64,000 bases of DNA, from NCBI GenBank assembly GCA_009779915.1, contig WRBA01000005.1, positions 53,033 through 117,032 on the forward strand. Direction: 5' to 3'. The notes under the pieces were generated by a model that was not told where the DNA came from, searched no databases, and saw only the letters and a list, made by a program, of their open reading frames with translations. Both the position numbers and the translations under genes were made by a program. Positions 55,646 through 64,000 of the stretch are shown here, piece by piece. How positions within the stretch are numbered: position 1 is the first letter of the stretch; every line of letters starts with the position of its first letter. The stretch comes from Defluviitaleaceae bacterium. Lineage in GTDB: Bacteria > Bacillota > Clostridia > Lachnospirales > UBA5962.

Positions 55646-57577
55646 ATGAATAGAGGCTTTAACACAGCTATATCCGGTCTTAACGCAGCTAGAACGGGCT
55701 TGGCTGTCACAGGTCATAACATGGCTAATGTTACTACTGTGGGTTACACTCGTCAGCAAGCACTTCAGCATAATTTTTCATATCAAAACATAGGCAATAG
55801 GCTTCAAGTTGGTATGGGTAACGATATTACAATGATCCGTCAAGTAAGAGATCGATTTCTTGATTTGCAATTTCGCGGTGAAATTGGGCGCATGGCTTTT
55901 CATGGCGTAGTTTACACTACAGGTAATCGTCTTGAAGAAATTTATGGAGAATTGCAGAGTTTGTACTCTACCCGCTCTATAAAGCAGGATTTGTGGGAGT
56001 CTATTAACGAACTTACAATGCACCCCTCTGGCATTCACACAAGACGTAGTTTTATTTCTACAATGCAATCATACATAACTAAAATGAATAATGTAAATCA
56101 GCGTATGATTAACGAGCAAGATCATCTTGATTTGGAAGTCAGGCGCACCGTAACTCGTATTAACCAAATTACCACTCGAATAAATCAGCTTAACGGTCAT
56201 ATCGGTCATATGGAAATGTCCGGTCAGCGTGCTAACGATTTCCGCGATGAGCGTAATCTTTTGCTTGATGAGCTTTCAAGGCTTATCCCTATTGAAATCC
56301 GCGAGAATACGCGAGGGGAAGTTTTAATAACCACAGGAGGCAATGAACTTGTTGCTCACGGCTGGGTAAATCAGATAGGGCTTAAATTTGCCGCGCCTAA
56401 CAGCCATTTAGTTGTTCCTGTATTTACTGACAGCAGACAAATTCTTGACCATGACGATAATGTAATACCATTATTCCGCCTTGGTTCCGTCGGTCCTCAT
56501 ATTGGCAACGATAACAGTGAGCTTTTAGGGCTTCTTACGGCAAGAGGGCTGTATAGAACTGACTACAGGGCTTTACAAAGTACTTTTGTTATGAATTTTA
56601 ACCCGGCTAATATTCCTTTGGCACCGGCAGTCCCCCCGGGAGGACCTACCCTTCCGGCAAGCTGGGCTCCGCCCCCTGCAATGCCTTTAGACAACAGCAA
56701 CCCCGGCTTTGCAGGCTATTTAGCCGATTTACATAATTATATTAGCGATTTACGTGATTTCTTGGAGGCTGAAATAGCTGCTGCACTTGCAATTCCGGAT
56801 CCTGTTTTGGCTGCGGCATTGCAAAGTGATTTAGACGACCTTGAGGCATTTGCGGTCAACGTAACAGGTACAGGGGTTTCATTGGAAGTGTTGTACGAGG
56901 AGTTTAATGCTTTCGATTCCGGCGTGCCTTCTCAGACATTGCTTCACTTTAACGCTCGCTACGGTATAATCCCTACAACTCAGCGCGAGATGGACATACT
57001 TTTTAACCACACTATACAATTAATAAACGACACGCTTAACGGTGTTGACTTAAACGGCAACTGGGGTGTACCGATTTTTGTTCAAATCGTCCCCGGGCAA
57101 GGCTATACAATGGGCAATGTGCAAATAAATCCCCTTCTTTTGGAGCCTGACGGGCATAATTTAATCGGTCTTGCTGAAAATCAAGGCACTTCCATCCGTC
57201 CGGACACTACTGATGTACATGCCGATTATGATGACGGCAGAAGGGCACAAGCACTTTTGGATTTATGGTCTCAAACACGTCAGATTTTTGAACCGATTGA
57301 CGGGGCACATCCAATGAGTATAAACGATGCTTATAGATTTGTTATAAATAATCTTTCCACTATCACTAACAGGGCACTTACATTCCATAATGCTCAAGTG
57401 GATTTGATAACTGAGCTTGACAACAGGCGGATTTCTATGAGCGGCGTTTCTATGGACGAGGAAATGAGAAATATGATGATGTTCCAGCACGCTTTTAACG
57501 CGGCGTCCAGGATTGTTAATGTAATAGATTCCATGATAGACAGGGTTATAAACGGAACAGGCAGAGTAGGATTGTAA
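55646..57577 (+). CDS. flgK: Flagellar hook-associated protein FlgK (first copy)
   Basis: FlgK joins hook and filament. The 643-residue protein has the flagellar rod/hook N-terminal motif (F-N-T-A-I-S-G-L-N-A-A-R-T-G-L-A-V-T-G-H-N-M-A-N-V) and the C-terminal helix with S-M-S-G-V-S-x-D-E-E-M. A Pro/Ala-rich insertion at about residues 318-350 has no counterpart in the second copy. The start at 55646 is set by GGAGGG; upstream in-frame codons belong to the leader. A second flgK follows 23 bases later. Confidence 0.93.
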   Translation: MNRGFNTAISGLNAARTGLAVTGHNMANVTTVGYTRQQALQHNFSYQNIGNRLQVGMGNDITMIRQVRDRFLDLQFRGEIGRMAFHGVVYTTGNRLEEIYGELQSLYSTRSIKQDLWESINELTMHPSGIHTRRSFISTMQSYITKMNNVNQRMINEQDHLDLEVRRTVTRINQITTRINQLNGHIGHMEMSGQRANDFRDERNLLLDELSRLIPIEIRENTRGEVLITTGGNELVAHGWVNQIGLKFAAPNSHLVVPVFTDSRQILDHDDNVIPLFRLGSVGPHIGNDNSELLGLLTARGLYRTDYRALQSTFVMNFNPANIPLAPAVPPGGPTLPASWAPPPAMPLDNSNPGFAGYLADLHNYISDLRDFLEAEIAAALAIPDPVLAAALQSDLDDLEAFAVNVTGTGVSLEVLYEEFNAFDSGVPSQTLLHFNARYGIIPTTQREMDILFNHTIQLINDTLNGVDLNGNWGVPIFVQIVPGQGYTMGNVQINPLLLEPDGHNLIGLAENQGTSIRPDTTDVHADYDDGRRAQALLDLWSQTRQIFEPIDGAHPMSINDAYRFVINNLSTITNRALTFHNAQVDLITELDNRRISMSGVSMDEEMRNMMMFQHAFNAASRIVNVIDSMIDRVINGTGRVGL

Positions 57578-57600
57578 AAGGTAAAACGGAGGTATTATAA

Positions 57601-59283
57601 ATGAGATCATCATTTTTTGAATTTCACGTAGCATCACGTGGATTGTTTACGGCAAGAGCCGGGCTTCAAGTAGTGTCTCACAATATTGCAAATGCGGCTA
57701 CTCCAGGCTTCTCCCGCCAATTTGTTGAGCAGAGAGCTTCACAACCGTTAGCCACCTGGAATTCACGTGGTATGATAGGTACCGGCTCCGAGGTTTTTGG
57801 CATAGGTCAAATTAGAAGTTTTTATCTGGATCAGAAGTTTTGGACAGAGCGTGGCGTACTTGGGCAGCATACGGCAAAAACACAGCTTTTAACAGGTGTT
57901 GAGACGGTTTTTAATGAAATGAGCGGTACAGGTATTTCATCTAATTTTGATATTTTCTTTGCAAGGCTCCAAGACCTTACAACTAACGCTCCTGACGGCA
58001 CTTTTAGAAATAATGTGCTAATGACTGCCGACTCTCTTGCCAGATTTATAAATACTACTGCACAAAGCCTTCGCAGACAGCAAATTAACGCTAATACGGA
58101 AGTTTCTATGGTAGTATCTACTATAAATAATTTAGGGCTTCAAATTGCCGGCTTAAATGAGCGTATATCTAAATTTGAAATGGATGGCTCAAGAGCTAAT
58201 GACCTTAGAGATCAGCGAGCCCTTTTGATTGACGAGCTTAGCCAGTTTGTAAATGTTGAAGTTATTGAACGCGAGCATAATGACGATTTTGCCGCCGGGA
58301 TGTTTCCTAACCCTCAGGATAGAGGTCGCTCAGACCAACGTCTCTCCATCCGTATAAACGGTTATGAATTTGTAAACCACTGGGATGTAAATACTCTTCA
58401 AACCGTTCCAAGGCAGCAAGGTAATGAGAGAAATGATGTAGATGCACCAGGTTTATACGATATACGTTTTTCAAACGGTGTATGGTTTAATATATACAGT
58501 CCAACTTTACAAGGTCAGCTTAGAGGTATTATAGATGTCAGGGATGGTAACAACTTAAACACTGTTGAACCTCCTACAGTATTCCCTCCTGCACAAAGCC
58601 CTTTTAGAAATCCCAACCAGTTTAGAGGTGTTCCCTTCTACTTGCAGCAGCTTAACCATATGGTTAGAACTTTTGCAAGGGCAATGAATGAGGGACTCGA
58701 CCATCAAGGGCAGCCTATACCTGGCTCGCCGGGACATGTAAACGGCTTTGCAAGAAACGCTGACGACCCAAGCGGCAGATGGTTCTTCACATTTACAGAT
58801 AATGCAGGAAATGAAATTGATCATCTCGATCCAAATAATCCTAACCCTGCAGACCCATATGCATTTATGAACGCTTTCAATTTCCAAGTAAGTTCATGGT
58901 TAAGGGAAGACCCTGAACGCCTTGCCACCGCTGATGTACCTGTATCAGCCCCCGGCGGCGGCGAATCTAACAATAATGTTATATTCGGCTTTACTAAGCT
59001 TGCTGAATTCCCATCTCTGTTCAGAGAAGGCAGCATCGGGGATTTTGTAAATGCCTTAGCTTCACAATTGGGAATTGATTTAAGGCAGTCAGCTAATTTT
59101 GCCGCAAATTATCACGATGTTACACAGTCTATTGATAATCAGCGGATGTCGGTTTCCGGCGTTTCATTAAATGAGGAAATTCTTTCAATGATTACATTCC
59201 AGCAGCAATTCGTTGCCGCTTCAAGGCTTATGAGTGTAATAAATGAAGTATATGATAATCTGATTAACCGTATGGGATTATAA
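57601..59283 (+). CDS. flgK: Flagellar hook-associated protein FlgK (second copy)
   Basis: The 560-residue paralogue begins F-H-V-A-S-R-G-L-F-T-A-R-A-G-L-Q-V-V-S-H-N-I-A-N-A and ends with S-V-S-G-V-S-L-N-E-E-I-L-S-M-I and a conserved C-terminal helix, as does the first copy, but the middle differs completely. SD CGGAGG. Tandem flgK copies occur in some Clostridia, presumably forming two sub-rings of the junction. It lies 27 bases before flgL. Confidence 0.93.
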   Translation: MRSSFFEFHVASRGLFTARAGLQVVSHNIANAATPGFSRQFVEQRASQPLATWNSRGMIGTGSEVFGIGQIRSFYLDQKFWTERGVLGQHTAKTQLLTGVETVFNEMSGTGISSNFDIFFARLQDLTTNAPDGTFRNNVLMTADSLARFINTTAQSLRRQQINANTEVSMVVSTINNLGLQIAGLNERISKFEMDGSRANDLRDQRALLIDELSQFVNVEVIEREHNDDFAAGMFPNPQDRGRSDQRLSIRINGYEFVNHWDVNTLQTVPRQQGNERNDVDAPGLYDIRFSNGVWFNIYSPTLQGQLRGIIDVRDGNNLNTVEPPTVFPPAQSPFRNPNQFRGVPFYLQQLNHMVRTFARAMNEGLDHQGQPIPGSPGHVNGFARNADDPSGRWFFTFTDNAGNEIDHLDPNNPNPADPYAFMNAFNFQVSSWLREDPERLATADVPVSAPGGGESNNNVIFGFTKLAEFPSLFREGSIGDFVNALASQLGIDLRQSANFAANYHDVTQSIDNQRMSVSGVSLNEEILSMITFQQQFVAASRLMSVINEVYDNLINRMGL

Positions 59284-59310
59284 GATTGATAAATAGGAGG
59301 AATTATCTAA

Positions 59311-60705
59311 ATGCGTATAACAAACTCTATGATGTCTAATAGGATGATGCTTAATATTAATCGTAATATGAGGCTTTTGGATACTTTACAAATGCAATGG
59401 TCTACAGGTAAGCAAATACAGTTTCCATCAGATAACCCTATTCTAGCCAGCCGCGCACTTAATTTCCGTACTGCTGTGGCGCAAAACCAGCAGCATCAGC
59501 GTAATGTGGATCAGGCTGAAAGCTGGATGGAAATGACCGAATCCGGTTTTACGGAAGTTACAAGGATACTTACAAGGATTAATGAGCTTGTAGTTTCAGG
59601 GGATGCTGTTGAAAACGTAGGTGGTATGCAGGCTATCGCTACCCAAATCGCCTCTTATTTGGATCAGCTTGGCTTAGCTATGAATGCTTCTTATACAGGC
59701 AGATATTTATTCTCCGGCTTTCGTACCGACCAGCCAGGAACAATTTTGAGGGATGATCCAAATTTAAGATTTGAAGATATCACTCAGCACTTTACCAGTA
59801 GAAATGTTGAAAATATTCATGCTATCCAAAGGTTTGAAGTTGGTGCTGAGCCGGTAATAACTGAGGCTTCTGTACTTAAGCTGCCTTTCACTCATATCGA
59901 AAATGTTAGAGTTTCAGTAAACGGCGGCGCGCAAATTGCCGCTACCCCAAGATCTATTGATGATGTGGATGCTTACAGGCCCGGACCGGGGGAAATTTTC
60001 TATATTGTTGAAACAGGTGAGATCGTTCTTGGCTCCAACTTCGCAAGTGCCGATACCTTTGATGTACAATACGATAAAGAAGGGTTTAACAGAGGGGATC
60101 TTAACCCTATAGTTTATTTCACTGTAACTGACCCAAGTACCACCCCTCCGCGTACTTTTAGCATGGAAGGTCAGCATATTGAGTATGAATTTGGTATCGG
60201 AACGAGATTTCCTATTAACAGCTTAGCAAAAGACGTTGTTTCAGCTCATTTAGTTGCAGATCTTAGGAGCTTTGTAAGTACAGTTTTAGGTGCTGAGGTT
60301 TCTGAGCGTTCCGATATTATGGCAAGGCTTGCAGCAGACCCTGATAATGCTGATAAAACACAAGCGGAACTTTCCCAAATGGCAGATGCACAAATAGCTC
60401 GTGAAGAGCAAATGATTATGACTGCTCTCCAATCAAAATTTAGTAATATGATTGAGATTGTACAAAATCATACATCTGCGGTCTCAAGACATCAAACCGA
60501 TTTAGGTGCCAGAATGTCGAGACTTGACCTTGTAAGAGACCGCCTTGAGAGAGATGAGATGTCTCTTGAGAGAGTTCTTTCTCAAAATGAAGATGCGGAT
60601 TTAGTGGAAGTAGCCATGCGCCTAAGTAACGCTGAAGCTATCTATCAAGCCTCTTTAATGGCAGGGATAAATATGGTTCAACTTTCTTTGGCTAATTTCT
60701 TGTAG
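59311..60705 (+). CDS. flgL: Flagellar hook-associated protein FlgL
   Basis: FlgL is the second junction protein, homologous to flagellin ends. The 464-residue protein has M-R-I-T-N-S-M-M-S-N-R-M-M-L-N-I-N-R-N-M at the N-terminus (coiled-coil) and L-S-N-A-E-A-I-Y-Q-A-S-L-M-A-G at the C-terminus, with variable centre. SD AGGAGG. A hairpin follows before fliW. Confidence 0.94.
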   Translation: MRITNSMMSNRMMLNINRNMRLLDTLQMQWSTGKQIQFPSDNPILASRALNFRTAVAQNQQHQRNVDQAESWMEMTESGFTEVTRILTRINELVVSGDAVENVGGMQAIATQIASYLDQLGLAMNASYTGRYLFSGFRTDQPGTILRDDPNLRFEDITQHFTSRNVENIHAIQRFEVGAEPVITEASVLKLPFTHIENVRVSVNGGAQIAATPRSIDDVDAYRPGPGEIFYIVETGEIVLGSNFASADTFDVQYDKEGFNRGDLNPIVYFTVTDPSTTPPRTFSMEGQHIEYEFGIGTRFPINSLAKDVVSAHLVADLRSFVSTVLGAEVSERSDIMARLAADPDNADKTQAELSQMADAQIAREEQMIMTALQSKFSNMIEIVQNHTSAVSRHQTDLGARMSRLDLVRDRLERDEMSLERVLSQNEDADLVEVAMRLSNAEAIYQASLMAGINMVQLSLANFL

Positions 60706-60750
60706 GGCGATAGATGCTTTAAAACATTTACTAATATAGTGTAAAAATTG

Positions 60751-60807
60751 TTGTAGTTTGAAAATTTTGTGGTATACTGTAAACAGGAACGCTTAGCGTT
60801 CCTGTTT
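60751..60807 (+). promoter_or_regulatory. fliW promoter and overlapping terminator hairpin
   Basis: TTGTAG (60751-60756), 16 bases, TATACT (60773-60778) would start a transcript near 60785. AAACAGGAACGC / GCGTTCCTGTTT (60781-60807, 12 bp, loop TTA) lies there and could also end flgL. Confidence 0.5.
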
Positions 60808-60830
60808 TGACTGTAGAGGAGGAGGAAAAT

Positions 60831-61283
60831 ATGGAGTTTACAACTAAGCATTTCGGCACTCTTGAGGTGAACGAAGATGAAGTAATTACTTTTGATCTTG
60901 GGCTTCCGGGTTTTCCGGAGGATAAAAAATTTATAATTATAATTGATGAAAATGCTGAAAATAAATTCTATTGCTGGCTTCAGTCAATGGATAACGGTGA
61001 TGTTTCCCTTGTGCTTATTGACTCTTTTGCTGTTATGCCTGAGTATGACCCTCTTATTAATGAAGAGGAAATAGCAGAACTAGGTGATATTGATATTTCG
61101 GATTTACTTGTTTTCAATGTTGCTGTTATTGGCTCAAATATGGCTGACTCAACTATAAATTTAAAAGCCCCTGTTGTAATAAACAATCGTACTAAAAAAG
61201 GCAAGCAAATTGTGGTTAATAATGAAAACTATAGTATTAGGCATAATTTGGAAGAATGTATTAAAAACGAGGGGAAGGTGTAA
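60831..61283 (+). CDS. fliW: Flagellar assembly factor FliW
   Basis: FliW binds flagellin and, when free, binds and blocks CsrA. The 150-residue protein has [14 protein letters not shown], and [11 protein letters not shown] near the end. The start at 60831 follows GGAGGAGG. It is immediately followed by csrA (2 bases), the classical regulatory pair. Confidence 0.95.
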   Translation: MEFTTKHFGTLEVNEDEVITFDLGLPGFPEDKKFIIIIDENAENKFYCWLQSMDNGDVSLVLIDSFAVMPEYDPLINEEEIAELGDIDISDLLVFNVAVIGSNMADSTINLKAPVVINNRTKKGKQIVVNNENYSIRHNLEECIKNEGKV

Positions 61284-61285
61284 CC

Positions 61286-61507
61286 ATGCTTGCTCTGACT
61301 AGAAAAAAAGGCGAGTCTATTATAATTGGCGATGATATTGAAATTACCGTATTAAGTGTCCAAGGCGATCAGGTTAAATTAGGCGTGCGTGCTCCTCGTT
61401 CTGTTCCCGTTCATAGACGTGAAATTTATGAGCAGATTCAGCAAGCCAATAGGGAATCTGCCAGCAGTGCTGATTTAGATACTGTGAAAAATTTGTTCAA
61501 ATTATAA
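61286..61507 (+). CDS. csrA: Carbon storage regulator CsrA
   Basis: CsrA is a dimeric RNA-binding protein that represses translation at GGA hairpins. The 73-residue protein begins [19 protein letters not shown] and contains [14 protein letters not shown], the RNA-contacting strand (Arg). It lies 2 bases after fliW. Potential targets are seen in this window in the flgK and FliD-like leaders. A terminator follows. Confidence 0.97.
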   Translation: MLALTRKKGESIIIGDDIEITVLSVQGDQVKLGVRAPRSVPVHRREIYEQIQQANRESASSADLDTVKNLFKL

Positions 61508-61529
61508 ATTTAAAAATAAGGTATAAAAT

Positions 61530-61566
61530 AAACAGCCCCTCATAGTTATACTATGGGGGGATTTTT
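61530..61566 (+). terminator. csrA terminator that also carries the SD of spoIID
   Basis: CCCCTCATAG (61536-61545) / CTATGGGGGG (61551-61560), loop TTATA, followed by ATTTTT and then the ATG of the next gene at 61567. The G-run is the only SD for that gene. Confidence 0.7.
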
Positions 61567-62550
61567 ATGAGACGAGCACTATCAATTATTGGTCTGTTAT
61601 TTTTAATATTTTTGGCGGCACCCTATGCTATTATCGCAGTTTTAGGATCTTTGGATCCTCCTGCTGCTTATGCGTATTTAGATTTAGTAGTACCTGCCGA
61701 AACTCAAATTAGGCAAAACTTTGTCTATGCTCAAACTGAAATATCCGATGAATTTAACGAGTTCGAACGCTATCTCATTGGGGTTGTAGCCGCAGAGATG
61801 CCTGCCCTTTTTCATATTGAAGCCCTTAAGGCCCAGGCAGTTGCTTCTCGCACATATGCAATCTATTCGATGATGCACCTTGATATGTATGAATTTGATT
61901 ATTTACGGATTGGCGAAATTTGGCAAGCTTATATTTCTGAAATTGAAATGAGAAGAAGATGGGGCAATGATTTTGACACTCATTTTGCTACAATTTCAAA
62001 TGCGGTAAATTCAACCAGAGGTGAAATACTAATATATGACGGAGAGCCTATAGTGGCTGTATTTCACGCTTTTAGCGGTGGGATGACAGAGTATTCGGGC
62101 AATGTATGGGCAGAGCAGCGACCATATCTTAGGAGTGTTGATTCAAGTTTTTACAGATACCGCTCAGACTTTGAAAGTATAGCTGAATTTAGCGGCAATG
62201 AATTTATATCCCTTCTCAGACGGGAATTTCCCGATATAGTATTTGATGGAGGCGATATAGCCTTGCAGATAGTAATTAATGAGCGGAGCGGAGCGGGCTA
62301 TGTAACCCGCATTACTATCGGCAACAAGGTAATGGACGGGGCTTTACTTAGAAGGCTTTTAGGTCTTAGAAGTACAAATTTTACAATACACCGTGAACTT
62401 GATAAAATAGTGTTTCGTGTAAGAGGTTATGGACACGGCGCGGGAATGAGTCAAGTCGGTGCTCACTCCTTAGCAATGATGGGGTATAATTATATTGATA
62501 TTTTAAAACATTACTACTCCGGTGCTCAAATTACGAGATATGAGGGCTAA
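61567..62550 (+). CDS. spoIID: SpoIID/LytB-domain sporulation protein
   Basis: SpoIID is a peptidoglycan-degrading protein needed for engulfment. The 327-residue protein has an N-terminal membrane anchor (6-29) and the SpoIID signature Y-L-I-G-V-V-A-A-E-M-P-A near 75 (the catalytic Glu), A-L-K-A-Q-A-V-A-S-R-T-Y-A, and the C-terminal R-G-Y-G-H-G-A-G-M-S-Q-V-G-A. Classification as SpoIID rather than LytB rests on size and host. The SD is hidden in the csrA terminator hairpin. Confidence 0.92.
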   Translation: MRRALSIIGLLFLIFLAAPYAIIAVLGSLDPPAAYAYLDLVVPAETQIRQNFVYAQTEISDEFNEFERYLIGVVAAEMPALFHIEALKAQAVASRTYAIYSMMHLDMYEFDYLRIGEIWQAYISEIEMRRRWGNDFDTHFATISNAVNSTRGEILIYDGEPIVAVFHAFSGGMTEYSGNVWAEQRPYLRSVDSSFYRYRSDFESIAEFSGNEFISLLRREFPDIVFDGGDIALQIVINERSGAGYVTRITIGNKVMDGALLRRLLGLRSTNFTIHRELDKIVFRVRGYGHGAGMSQVGAHSLAMMGYNYIDILKHYYSGAQITRYEG

Positions 62551-62569
62551 CGAGTTGACTATAAATATA

Positions 62570-62604
62570 AATTGCCCCGTTGGTTAAACCACGGGGCAAT
62601 AATT
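62570..62604. terminator. Bidirectional terminator between spoIID and ctpA
   Basis: ATTGCCCCGT / ACGGGGCAAT around a GGTTAAACC core, T/A-rich on both sides; serves the two convergent genes. Confidence 0.85.
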
Positions 62605-62625
62605 ATCGTTAATCAATTTTCAATT

Positions 62626-63858
62626 TTAGGGGCTAACCCTAGCAACGCCAGGTACTCCCTGCATCAGCATCCCTTCCATAACATCAACTGCTTTTAGCAG
62701 CTGGATATCTTCTTCTATAGTTAATGCAGTTATCCTTGCACTAAGCTCAGGTTCCATGGGCACAACATAATCAGGTGTAATCCCTTCCCCATGGATACTT
62801 ATGCCTTTAGGGCTATAATATCTTGCCACCGTGAGCTTAACGGCACTTCCATCATCAAGAGGGAATACGTTTTGCACAAGCCCCTTGCCAAATGTCTGCT
62901 CGCCAACAATAACGCCAACTCCGTAATCTCTTATAGCCCCTGCCATAACCTCCGAAGCTGACGCAGAGTTGCCGTTTACAAGAAGTACCAAAGGTATATT
63001 CAAATAATCCGCATCGCTACGCAAAAACCGCTGATGACCGCGGCGATCTTCTGTAAAAACTATATTGCCCTCAGGCACTAAAAGATTGGTAATATCACCA
63101 ACAACATCCAAAAGCCCACCCGGATTATTCCTGACATCAAATATAAACCCATCAGCACCCTGGTTTTTAAGGCTTTGAAGTGCCTCAACAAATTGTATAT
63201 ATGTAACCCGCTCAAAACCTGAAAGACGTATATAGCCTATATCATCTGTAAGCATCCTATAAGTTACAGTTTGCATAGTTATATGATCTCTTATAATTTC
63301 AACATCAAAAGTACGTCCTTCGGATTCACGAAAAATCGTGAGTATAACGGCAGTCCCTGCTTCACCTCTCATCATAGATACAATCATTTCAAGACCTAAA
63401 TTTCTGGTATCAACTCCATCTACTGCAAAAATTACATCCTGTGCCATAATTCCGGCTTGATAAGCAGGCGTGCCGTCAAAAGGTGCCACAACCATCACCC
63501 TGCCATCCTCAGTGTTTGTCACAATAGCCCCTATCCCTGGATAAATCCCTTCTGTCTGTTCGTTAAAAGCGGTAAACTCCTCTATACTCATATAAGTAGA
63601 ATAAATATCACCCAGCCCATACATAAGCCCCATAAACATACCCCGCTGAAGCTCTGACCTGTCAAAATCATCGACAAAATGTGTATCGATAATTCTATAA
63701 ATCCGGTTAAGCTTATCTCTCGAGCTAATGTCAAATCCTGCGGTTGTATTTAGAGGCGAAAAACTCATGGCTGGCAAAACAAAGTAAATCAACATATTTA
63801 AAGCCATTATAAGCACTATCCCCACAACCATACCTTCTAAAAAATTCTTTTTATTCAT
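62626..63858 (-). CDS. ctpA: Carboxyl-terminal processing protease CtpA (S41 family)
   Basis: The 410-residue protein has a membrane anchor (9-31), a PDZ domain (about 105-180: G-I-G-A-I-V ... A-Y-Q-A-G-I-M-A-Q-D-V-I) and the S41 protease domain. Catalytic Ser is in N-G-N-S-A-S-A-S-E (about residue 299) and catalytic Lys in F-G-K-G-L-V-Q (about 323). SD GGGGG. Such proteases process extracytoplasmic proteins, sometimes at sporulation. Confidence 0.94.
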   Translation of the reverse strand: MNKKNFLEGMVVGIVLIMALNMLIYFVLPAMSFSPLNTTAGFDISSRDKLNRIYRIIDTHFVDDFDRSELQRGMFMGLMYGLGDIYSTYMSIEEFTAFNEQTEGIYPGIGAIVTNTEDGRVMVVAPFDGTPAYQAGIMAQDVIFAVDGVDTRNLGLEMIVSMMRGEAGTAVILTIFRESEGRTFDVEIIRDHITMQTVTYRMLTDDIGYIRLSGFERVTYIQFVEALQSLKNQGADGFIFDVRNNPGGLLDVVGDITNLLVPEGNIVFTEDRRGHQRFLRSDADYLNIPLVLLVNGNSASASEVMAGAIRDYGVGVIVGEQTFGKGLVQNVFPLDDGSAVKLTVARYYSPKGISIHGEGITPDYVVPMEPELSARITALTIEEDIQLLKAVDVMEGMLMQGVPGVARVSP

Positions 63859-63886
63859 AAAGGCCCCCTATGTTGTTTATAGTGAA

Positions 63887-63987
63887 TAAACTTTTAAACA
63901 GTCTAAATGAGCTTGCTCATTTTGCTGTTTTAAAGTTTATGAACGCCCCGAAATTCGTACATTTTGCAAACAAAATGTACGAATTCT
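63887..63987. repeat. Pair of long hairpins at the window edge
   Basis: Hairpin 1 (63887-63939): TAAACTTT..AAACAG..AAATGAGC / GCTCATTT..CTGTTT..AAAGTTTA. Hairpin 2 (63952-63985): AATTCGTACATTTTG / CAAAATGTACGAATT (15 bp, loop CAAA). Neither has a U-run. They precede ctpA on its upstream side and continue beyond the window. Confidence 0.6.
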
Positions 63988-64000
63988 CGAGGCTCGTTTA

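Overview
This window looks like chromosomal DNA from a low-GC, spore-forming, flagellated member of the Clostridia (Firmicutes), plausibly of the Lachnospirales type. The evidence is a spoIIAA-spoIIAB-sigF operon and a SpoIID protein, the Gram-positive replicative polymerase PolC, RecU, the block rpsB-tsf-pyrH-frr-uppS-cdsA-dxr-rseP-ispG-polC, a flagellar block flgM-flgN-flgK-flgK-flgL-fliW-csrA, strong purine-rich Shine-Dalgarno (SD) sequences with frequent TTG/GTG starts, and no phage or transposase gene. Gene identities come from reading the protein sequences; no database search was possible.

Layout. 1-5.2 kb: tail of a cell-wall hydrolase-like gene, an M42 peptidase, a frameshifted small gene, a minus-strand operon of two amidohydrolases and a ferredoxin-type aldo/keto reductase, then a 0.7 kb gap packed with hairpins. 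5.2-10.3 kb: selO, a larC / ECF S-component / P-loop kinase operon with an attenuator-like leader, and a methyltransferase. 10.4-10.9 kb: decayed coding debris and tRNA-Cys and tRNA-Asn. 11-20 kb: DUF2161 nuclease-like protein, LysM-G5 membrane protein, a MITE-like element, an SLH protein, trmB, an amidohydrolase, methionine gamma-lyase and a DUF1576 membrane protein. 20-33 kb: the translation/isoprenoid/phospholipid/polC block, all plus strand. 33-36.9 kb: a stalk-domain zincin, DUF2809, DUF2975 plus a Cro/CI regulator, and a divergent XRE regulator with twin operators. 36.9-46.2 kb, all minus: DUF4349 lipoprotein, anti-sigma-DUF4349 fusion, ECF sigma factor, thioredoxin, GH26-like lipoprotein, recU, pyrC-like, pyrB, rluD, lspA. 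46.6-54.3 kb: spoIIA operon, a FliD-like gene, rpe, recD2, XRE genes and comF. 54.5-61.5 kb: flagellar hook-junction genes ending in fliW-csrA. 61.6-64 kb: spoIID and ctpA.

The most interesting points. (1) Leaders of flgK and of the FliD-like gene carry near-perfect CsrA-site hairpins, while csrA and its antagonist fliW end the same flagellar cluster. (2) Two enzyme families contain members that have lost their metal and catalytic residues: the PyrC-like protein (beside a PyrB with altered active-site residues), and the first of two overlapping amidohydrolases. (3) There is a rich population of perfect 9-15 bp hairpins, some in clusters, one repeated nearly exactly 20 kb apart, and one inside a roughly 205 bp element with long terminal inverted repeats. 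(4) Two genes have their SD buried in the 3' arm of a terminator-like hairpin. (5) A divergent regulator pair has two copies of a perfect operator palindrome placed inside two opposing promoters.
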